Shown: positions 16,764 through 23,458 of the stretch, piece by piece
How the letters are laid out: the number at the start of each line of letters is the position of its first letter
Numbering within the stretch: the first letter of the stretch is position 1
Assembly: GCA_038209145.1 (NCBI GenBank)
Contig: JBBQXZ010000033.1
Span: 1-28,561 of the forward strand
Direction: 5' to 3'
Source of the DNA: Lunatibacter sp038209145
Lineage (GTDB): Bacteria > Bacteroidota > Bacteroidia > Cytophagales > Cyclobacteriaceae
DNA: 28,561 nt
Translations under genes and position numbers: made by a program
Notes under the pieces: generated by a model
What the model was told of the DNA's origin: nothing
Seen by the model: the letters and a program-made list of their open reading frames with translations, nothing else
Databases searched by the model: none

Positions 16764-18209
16764 TTATCGCTTCTTAATAATCAAAATACCTAATAATATA
16801 ACTGCCCCCATCAGAAGCAGGTTGATAAAGGTGGAAAAGTAGTACTTATATTTCTGGTTTAAAAGGGTATTGTCAGCTACTTCTATCAAATCGTAGATAC
16901 CACCGAGGCGGGAAGAAGAAATGGCCTGGTTAATTTTATTTTCGCCTGTGACATTTACCGTCAAGGAAGGGCGTAAGGTGTCATACTTTACCAACGTTGG
17001 GTTGAAGTATATCCATTCGAAGTGGTCCCGCAAAGCCACTTCCTCGGACTGGTTCAGCGTAATAAAATACCCAAACTCCTTCATACCCGTAACCTTCCCC
17101 CTGTTTTTATTGATCTGTATCTTTTCGTTGGGATCAAATGAATTTAGTTTTTGTGCATTTTTTAGTCTGGGAGCCCGTATTGCACTGATGTTTCCTTCTC
17201 CACTAATACCAAAATTGTAGGTAAATCCCTCACCGGTAGTAATGTCTTGTCCGTTCAGGGATTCCTTCAACTGGTAATTACCCACACTTACTTCATTCTT
17301 GAGCGGATGTGGGGGGAGGGTCTTTACTGTAATACGCTTGGGTTGGGAATAAAAGGTCTTAAAATCCTGCAGCCGGTTGTTGCCGAAGAAACTGGGGTTT
17401 TTTGCTACCCGATACTTGATCATCTCCCAACCTACCGATGGGAAATCAACACTTCCTTCGCTAAAAGGAAAGAATGATGCCTGATAGACTCGAAACCGAG
17501 TCCATGCTTTCCCGTTTATTTCTACTTTTTCGGGTTGAATGCTGGTGATATTAAAATTTTCTTCCCACGCATTACCAGGCTTGATCTGATTGATGATTTT
17601 TTCGAGTTGTTTGCCGGCTTCGTGAAAGTTAAACAGGGCTTGGTTACTTTCAGAAAAATAAAACGCCAGGCTGACATTAAAACCTTCCCCCACAAATACC
17701 TCATCTTTGTCAACTGTCAGTGAAAAGAAGGCATCGTCATCCACTTCCACAAATTCAGGCTCTTCCCGATTGCTGCCAAACAGGTCATCAAAGGGATCTA
17801 TGGCACGGCTGCTTCTCCCACTATTTGATCTGGGATCAATTACGCTGATGGATTTGCCATTGGAGGATACGGATTTGCCATTGACCGAAAGGGTAAAACC
17901 GCCAAGTGTGAATTGACCCTTTCGGTTTGGTTTATAATACTGGATGATGCTGTTGGTACTGCTCATCTGTCCATTAATGATGTTCATGGATGAGCTCTGC
18001 GAGACCCCTTGTTTTTGAAAGCCGATAATCTCCGGCAATGGATCGTAGGACCTTATCTTTTCCTCCAATACGGTGATTTTGATGGTAAAGGTTTCATTCA
18101 ATGCCACCTCATCAGGCCCCAACTCGATGTTGATCTCTTGGGCATAACCACTTACATGGATTAATGACAGCAAGGATACAAAAAGGATGAAAACTTTCGT
18201 TAAAGACAT
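16764..18209 (-). CDS. batD: BatD-family aerotolerance protein
   Basis: Secreted, membrane-anchored protein of the Bat (Bacteroides aerotolerance) family, whose molecular role is not settled. The 481-residue product (from ATG 18209) has a signal peptide (MSLTKVFILFVSLLSLIHVS, then YAQ), a BatD-like beta-sandwich region with the phrases LGPDEVALNETFTIKITV, IIQYYKPNRKGQFTLGGFTL and VDKDEVFVGEGFNVSLAFYF, a basic/serine linker with an acidic patch (EEPEFVEVDDD) at about residues 130-155, and one C-terminal membrane helix ending in KKR. The frame could start seven codons earlier at a TTG; the ATG suits the signal peptide better. Partners batA, batB and batC are absent; the next gene upstream is divergent. 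aroC follows after 3 bases. Confidence 0.85.
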   Translation of the reverse strand: MSLTKVFILFVSLLSLIHVSGYAQEINIELGPDEVALNETFTIKITVLEEKIRSYDPLPEIIGFQKQGVSQSSSMNIINGQMSSTNSIIQYYKPNRKGQFTLGGFTLSVNGKSVSSNGKSISVIDPRSNSGRSSRAIDPFDDLFGSNREEPEFVEVDDDAFFSLTVDKDEVFVGEGFNVSLAFYFSESNQALFNFHEAGKQLEKIINQIKPGNAWEENFNITSIQPEKVEINGKAWTRFRVYQASFFPFSEGSVDFPSVGWEMIKYRVAKNPSFFGNNRLQDFKTFYSQPKRITVKTLPPHPLKNEVSVGNYQLKESLNGQDITTGEGFTYNFGISGEGNISAIRAPRLKNAQKLNSFDPNEKIQINKNRGKVTGMKEFGYFITLNQSEEVALRDHFEWIYFNPTLVKYDTLRPSLTVNVTGENKINQAISSSRLGGIYDLIEVADNTLLNQKYKYYFSTFINLLLMGAVILLGILIIKKR

Positions 18210-18336
18210 ATATGGTACTTTCAAAGACAATGCTACAAATAAACTTGTGAAATTAAAACGTAACTAATGTATTTGTGTAACGTATAATGGATTTAAATAA
18301 TTAAATGTTTTATAAACCCAACAAAATTGATGGCCT

Positions 18337-18528
18337 ATGATAGAGTATGTTAAGACCATTTTATTAAAGGTGAGTTTTGACAAAAAACTTTTCGAGAAAG
18401 AGTTGCGCAAAGGGCTGAATTTATTAGTCCCCTCCGAATTGGAGGAATTTCGAGTTTGGTGTTACAAGACCTTTTCCAAGGTTTATGAACCCGTTTTAAA
18501 CAAATATTTCATCAAACTTGCCGGATAA
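18337..18528 (+). CDS. Small conserved-looking protein, function unknown (63 aa)
   Basis: Small acidic/basic soluble protein with no signal peptide, membrane segment or known motif. It has an ATG start, a rather even mix of Lys and Glu, and a helical look (KLFEKELRKGLNLL, then ELEEFRVWCYKTF). I have an impression of similar short products in Cytophagales but cannot name a family. Support for a real gene is that a strong terminator follows directly after the stop on the same strand and no other gene covers it. It is divergent from batD, with about 127 bases between them for two promoters; no clean -33/-7 pair is visible there. Confidence 0.65.
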   Translation: MIEYVKTILLKVSFDKKLFEKELRKGLNLLVPSELEEFRVWCYKTFSKVYEPVLNKYFIKLAG

Positions 18529-18541
18529 TATTCATCCCTTA

Positions 18542-18571
18542 CCCCCTTAAAGCAAGGGGGTTTCTTTTTTT
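18542..18571 (+). terminator. Rho-independent terminator after the 63-aa gene, overlapping the queG 3' end
   Basis: CCCCCTT (18542-18548), loop AAAGC, AAGGGGG (18554-18560), then TTTC and seven T residues. This is a strong stem and U-tract for plus-strand transcripts. The convergent queG stop codon (18549-18547) lies inside the hairpin; on the minus strand no T-run follows, so it would not end queG transcripts in the classical way. Confidence 0.88.
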
Positions 18572-19494
18572 AGAAAGCGGATATTGCGCATAAGCCCCTT
18601 GTACTTCGCCCTTTTCACTGCCGATTTTTGAAACACCTTCCCAAAAGTTTCCTCCGTCAGTTCTTCCCAATCGTCTTTCGAAAATCCTTCAATTTGAGGA
18701 TGCAGCTCAAATTCCGGTTCCTGGTGGGGGACTGAAAACCTGTTCCAGGGGCATACATCCTGACAGATATCGCAGCCAAACATCCAGTTTTCAAACTTCC
18801 CTTTCATGGATGAAGGAAGCTCTTCCTTGAGTTCTATGGTGTAATATGAAATACATTTGGAACCGTCGACTACTCCCGGGGCAACAATGGCATCGGTAGG
18901 ACAGGCTTCCAGGCACTTGGTGCAAGATCCGCAATAGTCTTTGGTAAATGGTGAATCCGGAGCAAGATCCAGATCCAGGATTAATTCTGCCAAGAAGAAA
19001 AAACTTCCCCGCGACCGGTTGATCAACAGGCTATTTTTCCCTATCCAGCCTATTCCGGCGCGTTGGGCCCACTGTCTTTCCATGACGGGGGCACTGTCTA
19101 CAAAAGCTCTCCCGTCAATATCTCCGATTTCTCCCCTTAAGAGCGCTAGAAATTGCTTTAGTTTATCTTTAATTACAAAATGGTAGTCTTTGCCGTAAGC
19201 GTATTTCGACAGCTTTAAAGCTTCTGAGCCGTTGTCCAATTCCTTTTTTGGGAAATAATTATAGGCCAAACTGACTACGGATTTCGCCCCCTCCACAAGT
19301 TTCCCCGGATCCAGTCGCTTGTCAAAGTTGTTGGCCAAGTATCCCATTTTTCCATGGTAGTTTCGGTTGAGCCACGCATCCAGCCTGGGGGCCTCCTCCT
19401 CTAAAAACACAGCTTGCGAGATACCGCAAAAATCGAATCCCAGTTGTGCGGAAATACGCTTTACGGTGGCTGCATGTTTTTCGGGTAGTGTCAT
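18547..19494 (-). CDS. queG: Epoxyqueuosine reductase QueG
   Basis: Cobalamin-dependent iron-sulfur enzyme that reduces epoxyqueuosine to queuosine in the wobble position of certain tRNAs. The 315-residue product has the QueG N-terminal domain, the catalytic-type Asp in FVDSAPVMERQWAQRAGIGWIGKN (Asp133), a first cluster motif CGSCTKCLEACP (Cys188, 191, 194, 198), Cys214, and a second motif GCDICQDVCPWN (Cys241, 244, 248). Both [4Fe-4S] ligand sets are complete. It is shorter than the E. coli form because it lacks the C-terminal HEAT-like extension, as many homologues do. The start is an ATG at 19494, 27 bases after ruvB, so the two are likely co-transcribed. The end overlaps the convergent terminator. 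Confidence 0.96.
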   Translation of the reverse strand: MTLPEKHAATVKRISAQLGFDFCGISQAVFLEEEAPRLDAWLNRNYHGKMGYLANNFDKRLDPGKLVEGAKSVVSLAYNYFPKKELDNGSEALKLSKYAYGKDYHFVIKDKLKQFLALLRGEIGDIDGRAFVDSAPVMERQWAQRAGIGWIGKNSLLINRSRGSFFFLAELILDLDLAPDSPFTKDYCGSCTKCLEACPTDAIVAPGVVDGSKCISYYTIELKEELPSSMKGKFENWMFGCDICQDVCPWNRFSVPHQEPEFELHPQIEGFSKDDWEELTEETFGKVFQKSAVKRAKYKGLMRNIRFLKKETPLL

Positions 19495-19521
19495 GTAAAA
19501 TTATCAGTGTAGAAGCTATTC

Positions 19522-20556
19522 TTAGTCAAAGAGGGAACCTGTATTTCCCCCTGTTTCAGGCCTGATTTTAAGATGTGCATAGGCCATTTCAGTGGCTTCC
19601 CTTCCGCGGCTGGTGCGCTTCAGGTATCCCTCCTGGATGAGAAAGGGTTCATAAACTTCTTCTATTGTCTCAGCCTCTTCGCCGCATGCTGTAGCTATCG
19701 TAGACAAGCCCACAGGTCCACCCCGAAACTTTTGGATGATGGTCATCAGGATTCGGTTATCCATCTCGTCCAGCCCATTTTCATCCACATCGAGTGCTGC
19801 CAATGCTATTTTGGAGATGTGCAGGTTGATCGAGCCATCTCCTTTTATCTCGGCAAAGTCCCTGGTACGACGCAGAAGCATATTGGCTATTCGCGGAGTT
19901 CCCCGGCTCCTACGGGCTAGTTCATAAGCAGCCTCTTCGGCGATGGGAGTTCCCAAAATTCCCGCAGAGCGGATCACGATGTCTGTGAGAAGCTTGGCGT
20001 CATAATATTCCAGGCGGGCATTTATCCCAAACCGTGCCCGTAGCGGGGATGTCAGCAAGCCCGAACGGGTGGTAGCTCCTATCAGGGTAAAAGGGTGCAG
20101 AGAAATCTGTACCGATCGGGCATTGGGGCCAGAATCCAACATGATATCTATCCGAAAATCCTCCATGGCAGAGTAGAGATATTCTTCCACGATCGGATTG
20201 AGCCGGTGTATTTCGTCTATAAATAGTACATCTCCCTCTTCCAGGTTAGTCAAAAGGCCGGCAAGATCCGAAGGTTTATCCAATACGGGGCCCGAGGTAA
20301 TCTTGATACTCGAACCGAGTTCATTGGCGATGATGTTGCTGAGCGTGGTTTTTCCAAGACCCGGAGGACCGTGCAGCAGCACGTGGTCTAGGGATTCTCC
20401 CCGCCTTTTTGCCGCAAGCACATAGATTTTGATATTTTCAACGATTTTCTGCTGACCTGTGAAGTCGTCAAAACTCAGCGGACGCAAAGCTTTCTCTATT
20501 TCCTTGTCCGATGGAGTCAGGTGTTCGTCATCTCCGCGCAAATAATCTTCTCTCAT
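19522..20556 (-). CDS. ruvB: Holliday junction branch-migration helicase RuvB
   Basis: AAA+ motor that drives branch migration at Holliday junctions together with RuvA. The 344-residue protein has Walker A GPPGLGKT (residues 63-70), Walker B LFIDEIHRL, the sensor GATTRSG, the arginine-finger region SPLRARFG, and the C-terminal winged helix (GGPVGLSTIA, YLKRTSRGREAT). The frame can be extended to 20625, but the ATG at 20556 gives the usual RuvB start (MREDYLRGDDEHLTPSD) and length, and a TATATTTG promoter box lies inside the extension, so the longer start is very unlikely. queG follows 27 bases downstream. ruvA is not adjacent, as is common. Confidence 0.97.
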   Translation of the reverse strand: MREDYLRGDDEHLTPSDKEIEKALRPLSFDDFTGQQKIVENIKIYVLAAKRRGESLDHVLLHGPPGLGKTTLSNIIANELGSSIKITSGPVLDKPSDLAGLLTNLEEGDVLFIDEIHRLNPIVEEYLYSAMEDFRIDIMLDSGPNARSVQISLHPFTLIGATTRSGLLTSPLRARFGINARLEYYDAKLLTDIVIRSAGILGTPIAEEAAYELARRSRGTPRIANMLLRRTRDFAEIKGDGSINLHISKIALAALDVDENGLDEMDNRILMTIIQKFRGGPVGLSTIATACGEEAETIEEVYEPFLIQEGYLKRTSRGREATEMAYAHLKIRPETGGNTGSLFD

Positions 20557-20583
20557 AGGTTGGATGGAATTGCTGCCTATCCG

Positions 20584-20591
20584 CAAATATA
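20584..20591 (-). promoter_or_regulatory. Candidate -7 box of the ruvB-queG unit (TATATTTG)
   Basis: On the minus strand TATATTTG fits TAnnTTTG exactly. Transcription would start near 20578, about 22 bases before the ruvB ATG at 20556. A TTTG at the right distance upstream was not found, so this is half a promoter, but its position decides between the two possible ruvB starts. Confidence 0.5.
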
Positions 20592-20738
20592 AGAAAATCA
20601 TTTTATCGATAAGTTGCCATGTCAAAAGATAAAACCATTTGATTTATTGACATGTTTTCTCCTTTTAAACCCGGCCTCAATCAACCGCTTTTAAAAAATT
20701 ACATTTAACTTTCGGAAAATTGTTAGATTAGACCAAAT

Positions 20739-21818
20739 ATGCAAAATAATGCCCTTAAAAATATCATCTATAGCCTTGTTTTGCTGCTGTTGGTGTTTTT
20801 GGTTTATCTTTACAGAAAAAATCAACCCATTCCTTCGGACGATAATGGTACTGAGGTATTTAAGGTTGTTGTTTCCGGTCAGACCATGGGGACTTCTTAT
20901 CGAATTGTATATCTCGACCCTTCACGTAGAGAAGTCAAACCCCAAATCGACTCCTTGCTACTGGTATTTAATCAGTCCCTTTCAACCTATATGCCGGATT
21001 CAGAGATCAGCCGGTTTAACAGGGGCGATTCACTTGTATTTGAATCCCGGTTTTTTTATCCCATCCTGACAAAAAGCAAAGAAGTATTTACGAAGACGGA
21101 GGGTGCTTTTGACCCCACTGTCGGACCTTTGGTAAATGTCTGGGGATTTGGACCCGAAGGTGCTTCCCTTGCGGACAGTACGTCCATCCCTGAATTGTTG
21201 AAACAGGTGGGGTTGGAAAAAGTAGCGTTTGACAGCCTTCAGGCAAAAAAAAGTATTCCTGGCATATATCTTGATTTCAGCGCCATTGCCAAAGGATACG
21301 GGGTGGATGAGGTGGGAAAATTTCTTCAATCAAAGGGGATTAATCATTTTTTGGTTGAAATTGGTGGGGAATTGATGGCTAGGGGGAGTAATGAAAATGG
21401 AGAACTCTGGCGGGTGGGTATTTCCAAGCCAGATGAAGAAGGGGCAGCCGATGAACTCTTTGGTATCGTAGCGTTAAATGGGAAAGGCCTTGCCACTTCC
21501 GGCAACTACCGCAACTTCTATGTGGTTGACGGCAAAAAATTCTCCCATACCATCAGCCCGTTTACGGGATTCCCTGTTGTTCATGGCTTATTGAGTGCTA
21601 CGGCAGTTGCTGATGACTGCATGACTGCGGATGCATATGCCACCGCCATGATGGTAATGGGTACTGAAAAATCCATCGCCCTGCAAAAGGAAGTCGATGG
21701 ATTGGAGATATTTCTGATTTATAATGACGAAAACGGCGTTCTTAAGTCCTACGTGAGTGAGGGCTTGGAACCCTACTTGTCCTATTCCGAACAGAACAAA
21801 CCCAGCCTTGACCAATAA
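20739..21818 (+). CDS. apbE: FAD:protein FMN transferase (ApbE family)
   Basis: Attaches FMN through a phosphoester bond to Ser/Thr of target flavoproteins outside the cytoplasm (for example NqrB/NqrC or RnfG/D), using FAD and Mg2+. The 359-residue product has an N-terminal membrane anchor at about residues 8-25 and no lipobox. Family motifs follow: GQTMGTSY (47-54), AFDPTVGPLVNVWGFG (123-138), DFSAIAKGYGVD (179-190), VEIGGEL (206-212), ATSGNYRNF, FSHTISPFTG with His270, and DDCMTADAYATAMMVMG with the metal-binding Asp at 297-298. All key residues are present. No target flavoprotein is encoded nearby. The ZIP transporter follows after 19 bases. Confidence 0.94.
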   Translation: MQNNALKNIIYSLVLLLLVFLVYLYRKNQPIPSDDNGTEVFKVVVSGQTMGTSYRIVYLDPSRREVKPQIDSLLLVFNQSLSTYMPDSEISRFNRGDSLVFESRFFYPILTKSKEVFTKTEGAFDPTVGPLVNVWGFGPEGASLADSTSIPELLKQVGLEKVAFDSLQAKKSIPGIYLDFSAIAKGYGVDEVGKFLQSKGINHFLVEIGGELMARGSNENGELWRVGISKPDEEGAADELFGIVALNGKGLATSGNYRNFYVVDGKKFSHTISPFTGFPVVHGLLSATAVADDCMTADAYATAMMVMGTEKSIALQKEVDGLEIFLIYNDENGVLKSYVSEGLEPYLSYSEQNKPSLDQ

Positions 21819-21837
21819 ACCATCGAAGTAACTGGAT

Positions 21838-22566
21838 ATGTGGAATTTCCTCTTTCTATTTTTAAGTGCCATGTCGGCAGGTTTGCTCGCACTTTTTATT
21901 CCCCAATGGAATGATAAGGAATTTAAGCTGGGATTGATTTTTGCGGGTGCCTATTTGTTCTCCATTACCATTTTACACTTGTTGCCGGAACTTTTTGCCG
22001 ACCAGGAGTCGGCCTATTACATGGGCTTATTCATCCTACTTGGTTTTTTGCTTCAACAAGTGCTGAATTTTATGTCCTCCGGCATAGAACACGGCCATAT
22101 CCACCAACATTCTGGCGTCCAAAACAGTGTATGGACACTTATGATCGGACTTTTTCTGCATGCCTTTTTGGAAGGCACCCTACTATCCAAGCAACCTGAA
22201 TTATTGAACCACCATCATGGTAGTGAAACCCTCTTGATCGGCATCATCCTCCACAAGATGCCCGAAACCTTTGCATTGGTTGCTGTATTGATGACTAGAC
22301 TGAATAAGACTAAAACAGCCATTCTGCTGGTACTCTTTTCGCTGGTATCTCCACTAGGGATGGTTTCAACAGACTGGCTTTACGGACAGGAATTTATTGG
22401 GCAGGGAACGATTGATGTTCTTTTCGGGCTGGTTGCCGGTGGATTCTTACACATCTCCACGACAATCTTCTTCGAAAGTAGTCCTCAACATCGCTTTCAG
22501 CTGCACAAGCTGCTCATTATTCTTTTAGCTTCTGGCCTGGCCATTTTATTGGAATTTATCATTTGA
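21838..22566 (+). CDS. ZIP-family metal transporter
   Basis: Inner-membrane importer of zinc or another divalent metal. The 242-residue product has about seven to eight hydrophobic segments. The metal pathway is recognisable: LFLHAFLEGT (His108, Glu112) in one helix and ILHKMPETFA (His139, Glu143) in the next. Histidine clusters HGHIHQH (85-91) and HHH (125-127) lie in the loops on either side, typical of ZIP metal-gathering loops; HLLPELF near residue 47 is also conserved. It begins 19 bases after apbE on the same strand, so it is probably in the same transcript. The metal cannot be assigned. Confidence 0.87.
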   Translation: MWNFLFLFLSAMSAGLLALFIPQWNDKEFKLGLIFAGAYLFSITILHLLPELFADQESAYYMGLFILLGFLLQQVLNFMSSGIEHGHIHQHSGVQNSVWTLMIGLFLHAFLEGTLLSKQPELLNHHHGSETLLIGIILHKMPETFALVAVLMTRLNKTKTAILLVLFSLVSPLGMVSTDWLYGQEFIGQGTIDVLFGLVAGGFLHISTTIFFESSPQHRFQLHKLLIILLASGLAILLEFII

Positions 22567-22693
22567 TTTTTGTAAGGTAGCCAATATTTAAGTTCATAAG
22601 CCGCTTCGAAAATGGGTTTGCATCTCTTATTAACCTGAATTCGACTTTATTCGGCAAACTATCAAGGAAAGAGAATTAGTTGGATTTTGTCAT

Positions 22694-22718
22694 CATTGTT
22701 GCTGGAAAGGCAACAATG
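22694..22718. repeat. Hairpin 1 of the inverted-repeat element
   Basis: Perfect 9-bp inverted repeat CATTGTTGC and GCAACAATG around the 7-base loop TGGAAAG. It is not followed by a T-run, so it is not a standard terminator of the ZIP gene. Confidence 0.7.
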
Positions 22719-22749
22719 CCGCCAAAATAAACCCCTTTTCATTCACATT

Positions 22750-22796
22750 CCACGGGCTTGCACCCGTGGTTATTATTGTTTAGCCCCTATAGGGCT
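22750..22796. repeat. Paired REP-like palindromes
   Basis: Two GC-rich palindromes separated by an AT-rich link: CCACGGG-CTTGCA-CCCGTGG (22750-22769) and AGCCC-CTATA-GGGCT (22782-22796). The pair structure resembles REP/BIME units mobilised by Y1-type transposases; no such transposase is in the window. Confidence 0.6.
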
Positions 22797-22924
22797 GTTA
22801 GTTAAGTAAAAATCGAACTCAGGTTAATAAGTAAAAGCCACTCGATCTTACTAAAACAATAATTTGGTAAGCGGTACAAAGGCTGCTTTATTTTTTTGCG
22901 ATATTTGGCGGCGATATTAAGATA

Positions 22925-22975
22925 TTTGCACGAAGTCGGTTTTTGGAAAAGGCTAGCTTTTTAATTTTTGCACGA
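22925..22975 (+). repeat. Two TTTGCACGA direct repeats 42 bases apart
   Basis: Identical 9-mers at 22925-22933 and 22967-22975, start to start 42 bases, close to four helical turns. They lie about 200-250 bases upstream of the DUF4212 gene and could be binding sites of a regulator. Evidence is only the match and the phasing. Confidence 0.3.
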
Positions 22976-23173
22976 TTATCTCAATATATTTTGATTACTT
23001 TGAAGTGTATCTATTAAATTCGATCGGTGAATGAGTAAATTTAAAACCAGCGGCTTGATGTATATAAACCCAAGAGGGTTTAAGGTTCTGAATATTTGAA
23101 AAGGAATAGATTCTGCGCGTTAGTCCTTTGCTTATACCTATAAATTCAAAAAGAATCAACCAAAAAAATACCT

Positions 23174-23437
23174 ATGGAAAATCAAAAACAACGCATGAAG
23201 GATTATTGGCGAAGAAATATCAAAATTGTTTTGAGTCTGATAGCTGTTTGGTTTATTGTCTCTTTTGGCTTCGGCATCTTGTTGGTAGACCAGTTGAATG
23301 CTTTCCGACTCGGGGGCTTCAAACTTGGATTCTGGTTTGCCCAGCAGGGGTCTATTTTCACTTTTGTTATTCTTATTTTTATTTATGTCTTTAAGATGAA
23401 CCGACTTGACGAAGAATTTGATGTCAACGAAAAATAA
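23174..23437 (+). CDS. DUF4212 small subunit of a sodium/substrate symporter
   Basis: Short membrane protein that accompanies the VC_2705-type large symporter subunit encoded next. The 87-residue product has a charged N-terminus with MKDYWRRNIK, a first membrane helix (about 18-38, VLSLIAVWFIVSFGFGILLV), the DUF4212 phrase LGGFKLGFWFAQQGSI and a second helix (about 58-78) followed by the cytoplasmic tail MNRLDEEFDV. Length and both helices fit the family. The large subunit begins 21 bases later, so the pair is co-transcribed. The likely substrate is a short carboxylate such as acetate, judged from the following acetyl-CoA synthetase. Confidence 0.92.
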   Translation: MENQKQRMKDYWRRNIKIVLSLIAVWFIVSFGFGILLVDQLNAFRLGGFKLGFWFAQQGSIFTFVILIFIYVFKMNRLDEEFDVNEK

Positions 23438-23458
23438 TCCCCAATTTAACCCTATCAC

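Larger units (their letters stand above)
22626..22831. repeat. MITE/REP-like element with 19-bp terminal inverted repeats
   Basis: The left end CTTATTAACCTGAATTCGA (22626-22644) and right end TCGAACTCAGGTTAATAAG (22813-22831) are inverted copies with one mismatch. Inside are three hairpins: CATTGTTGC/GCAACAATG (22694-22718, 9-bp stem), CCACGGG/CCCGTGG (22750-22769, 7-bp stem, loop CTTGCA) and AGCCC/GGGCT (22782-22796). It has no coding capacity. Palindromes of the cacggg...cccgtgg plus agcccc...gggct kind recur in Bacteroidota intergenic regions, so this is probably a non-autonomous mobile repeat. I see no clear target duplication at the ends. Confidence 0.65.
22567..23173. other. Long spacer between the ZIP gene and the symporter module
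   Basis: About 600 bases without a credible gene. The left third is the inverted-repeat element (22626-22831). The right part is AT-rich and holds short repeats: GCGATATT twice, 13 bases apart, near 22899-22919; TTTGCACGA twice, 42 bases apart (22925, 22967); and TTTGGCGGC (22904-22912), inverted relative to GCCGCCAAA at 22719-22727. The promoter for the DUF4212 gene should be here, but no exact TTTG/TAnnTTTG pair was found. A 22-codon frame at 23031-23099 is probably chance. Confidence 0.6.

Noticed and set aside
20557..20625. N-terminal extension of ruvB to 20625
   Set aside because: The extra 23 residues are not part of RuvB proteins and a -7 promoter box lies inside the segment.
22694..22718. 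9-bp hairpin as terminator of the apbE-ZIP unit
   Set aside because: It lies 130 bases past the stop, has no T-run, and is better explained as part of the inverted-repeat element.
23031..23099. 22-codon frame before the DUF4212 gene
   Set aside because: Too short to judge, no ribosome site and no known leader-peptide pattern such as a run of one amino acid.
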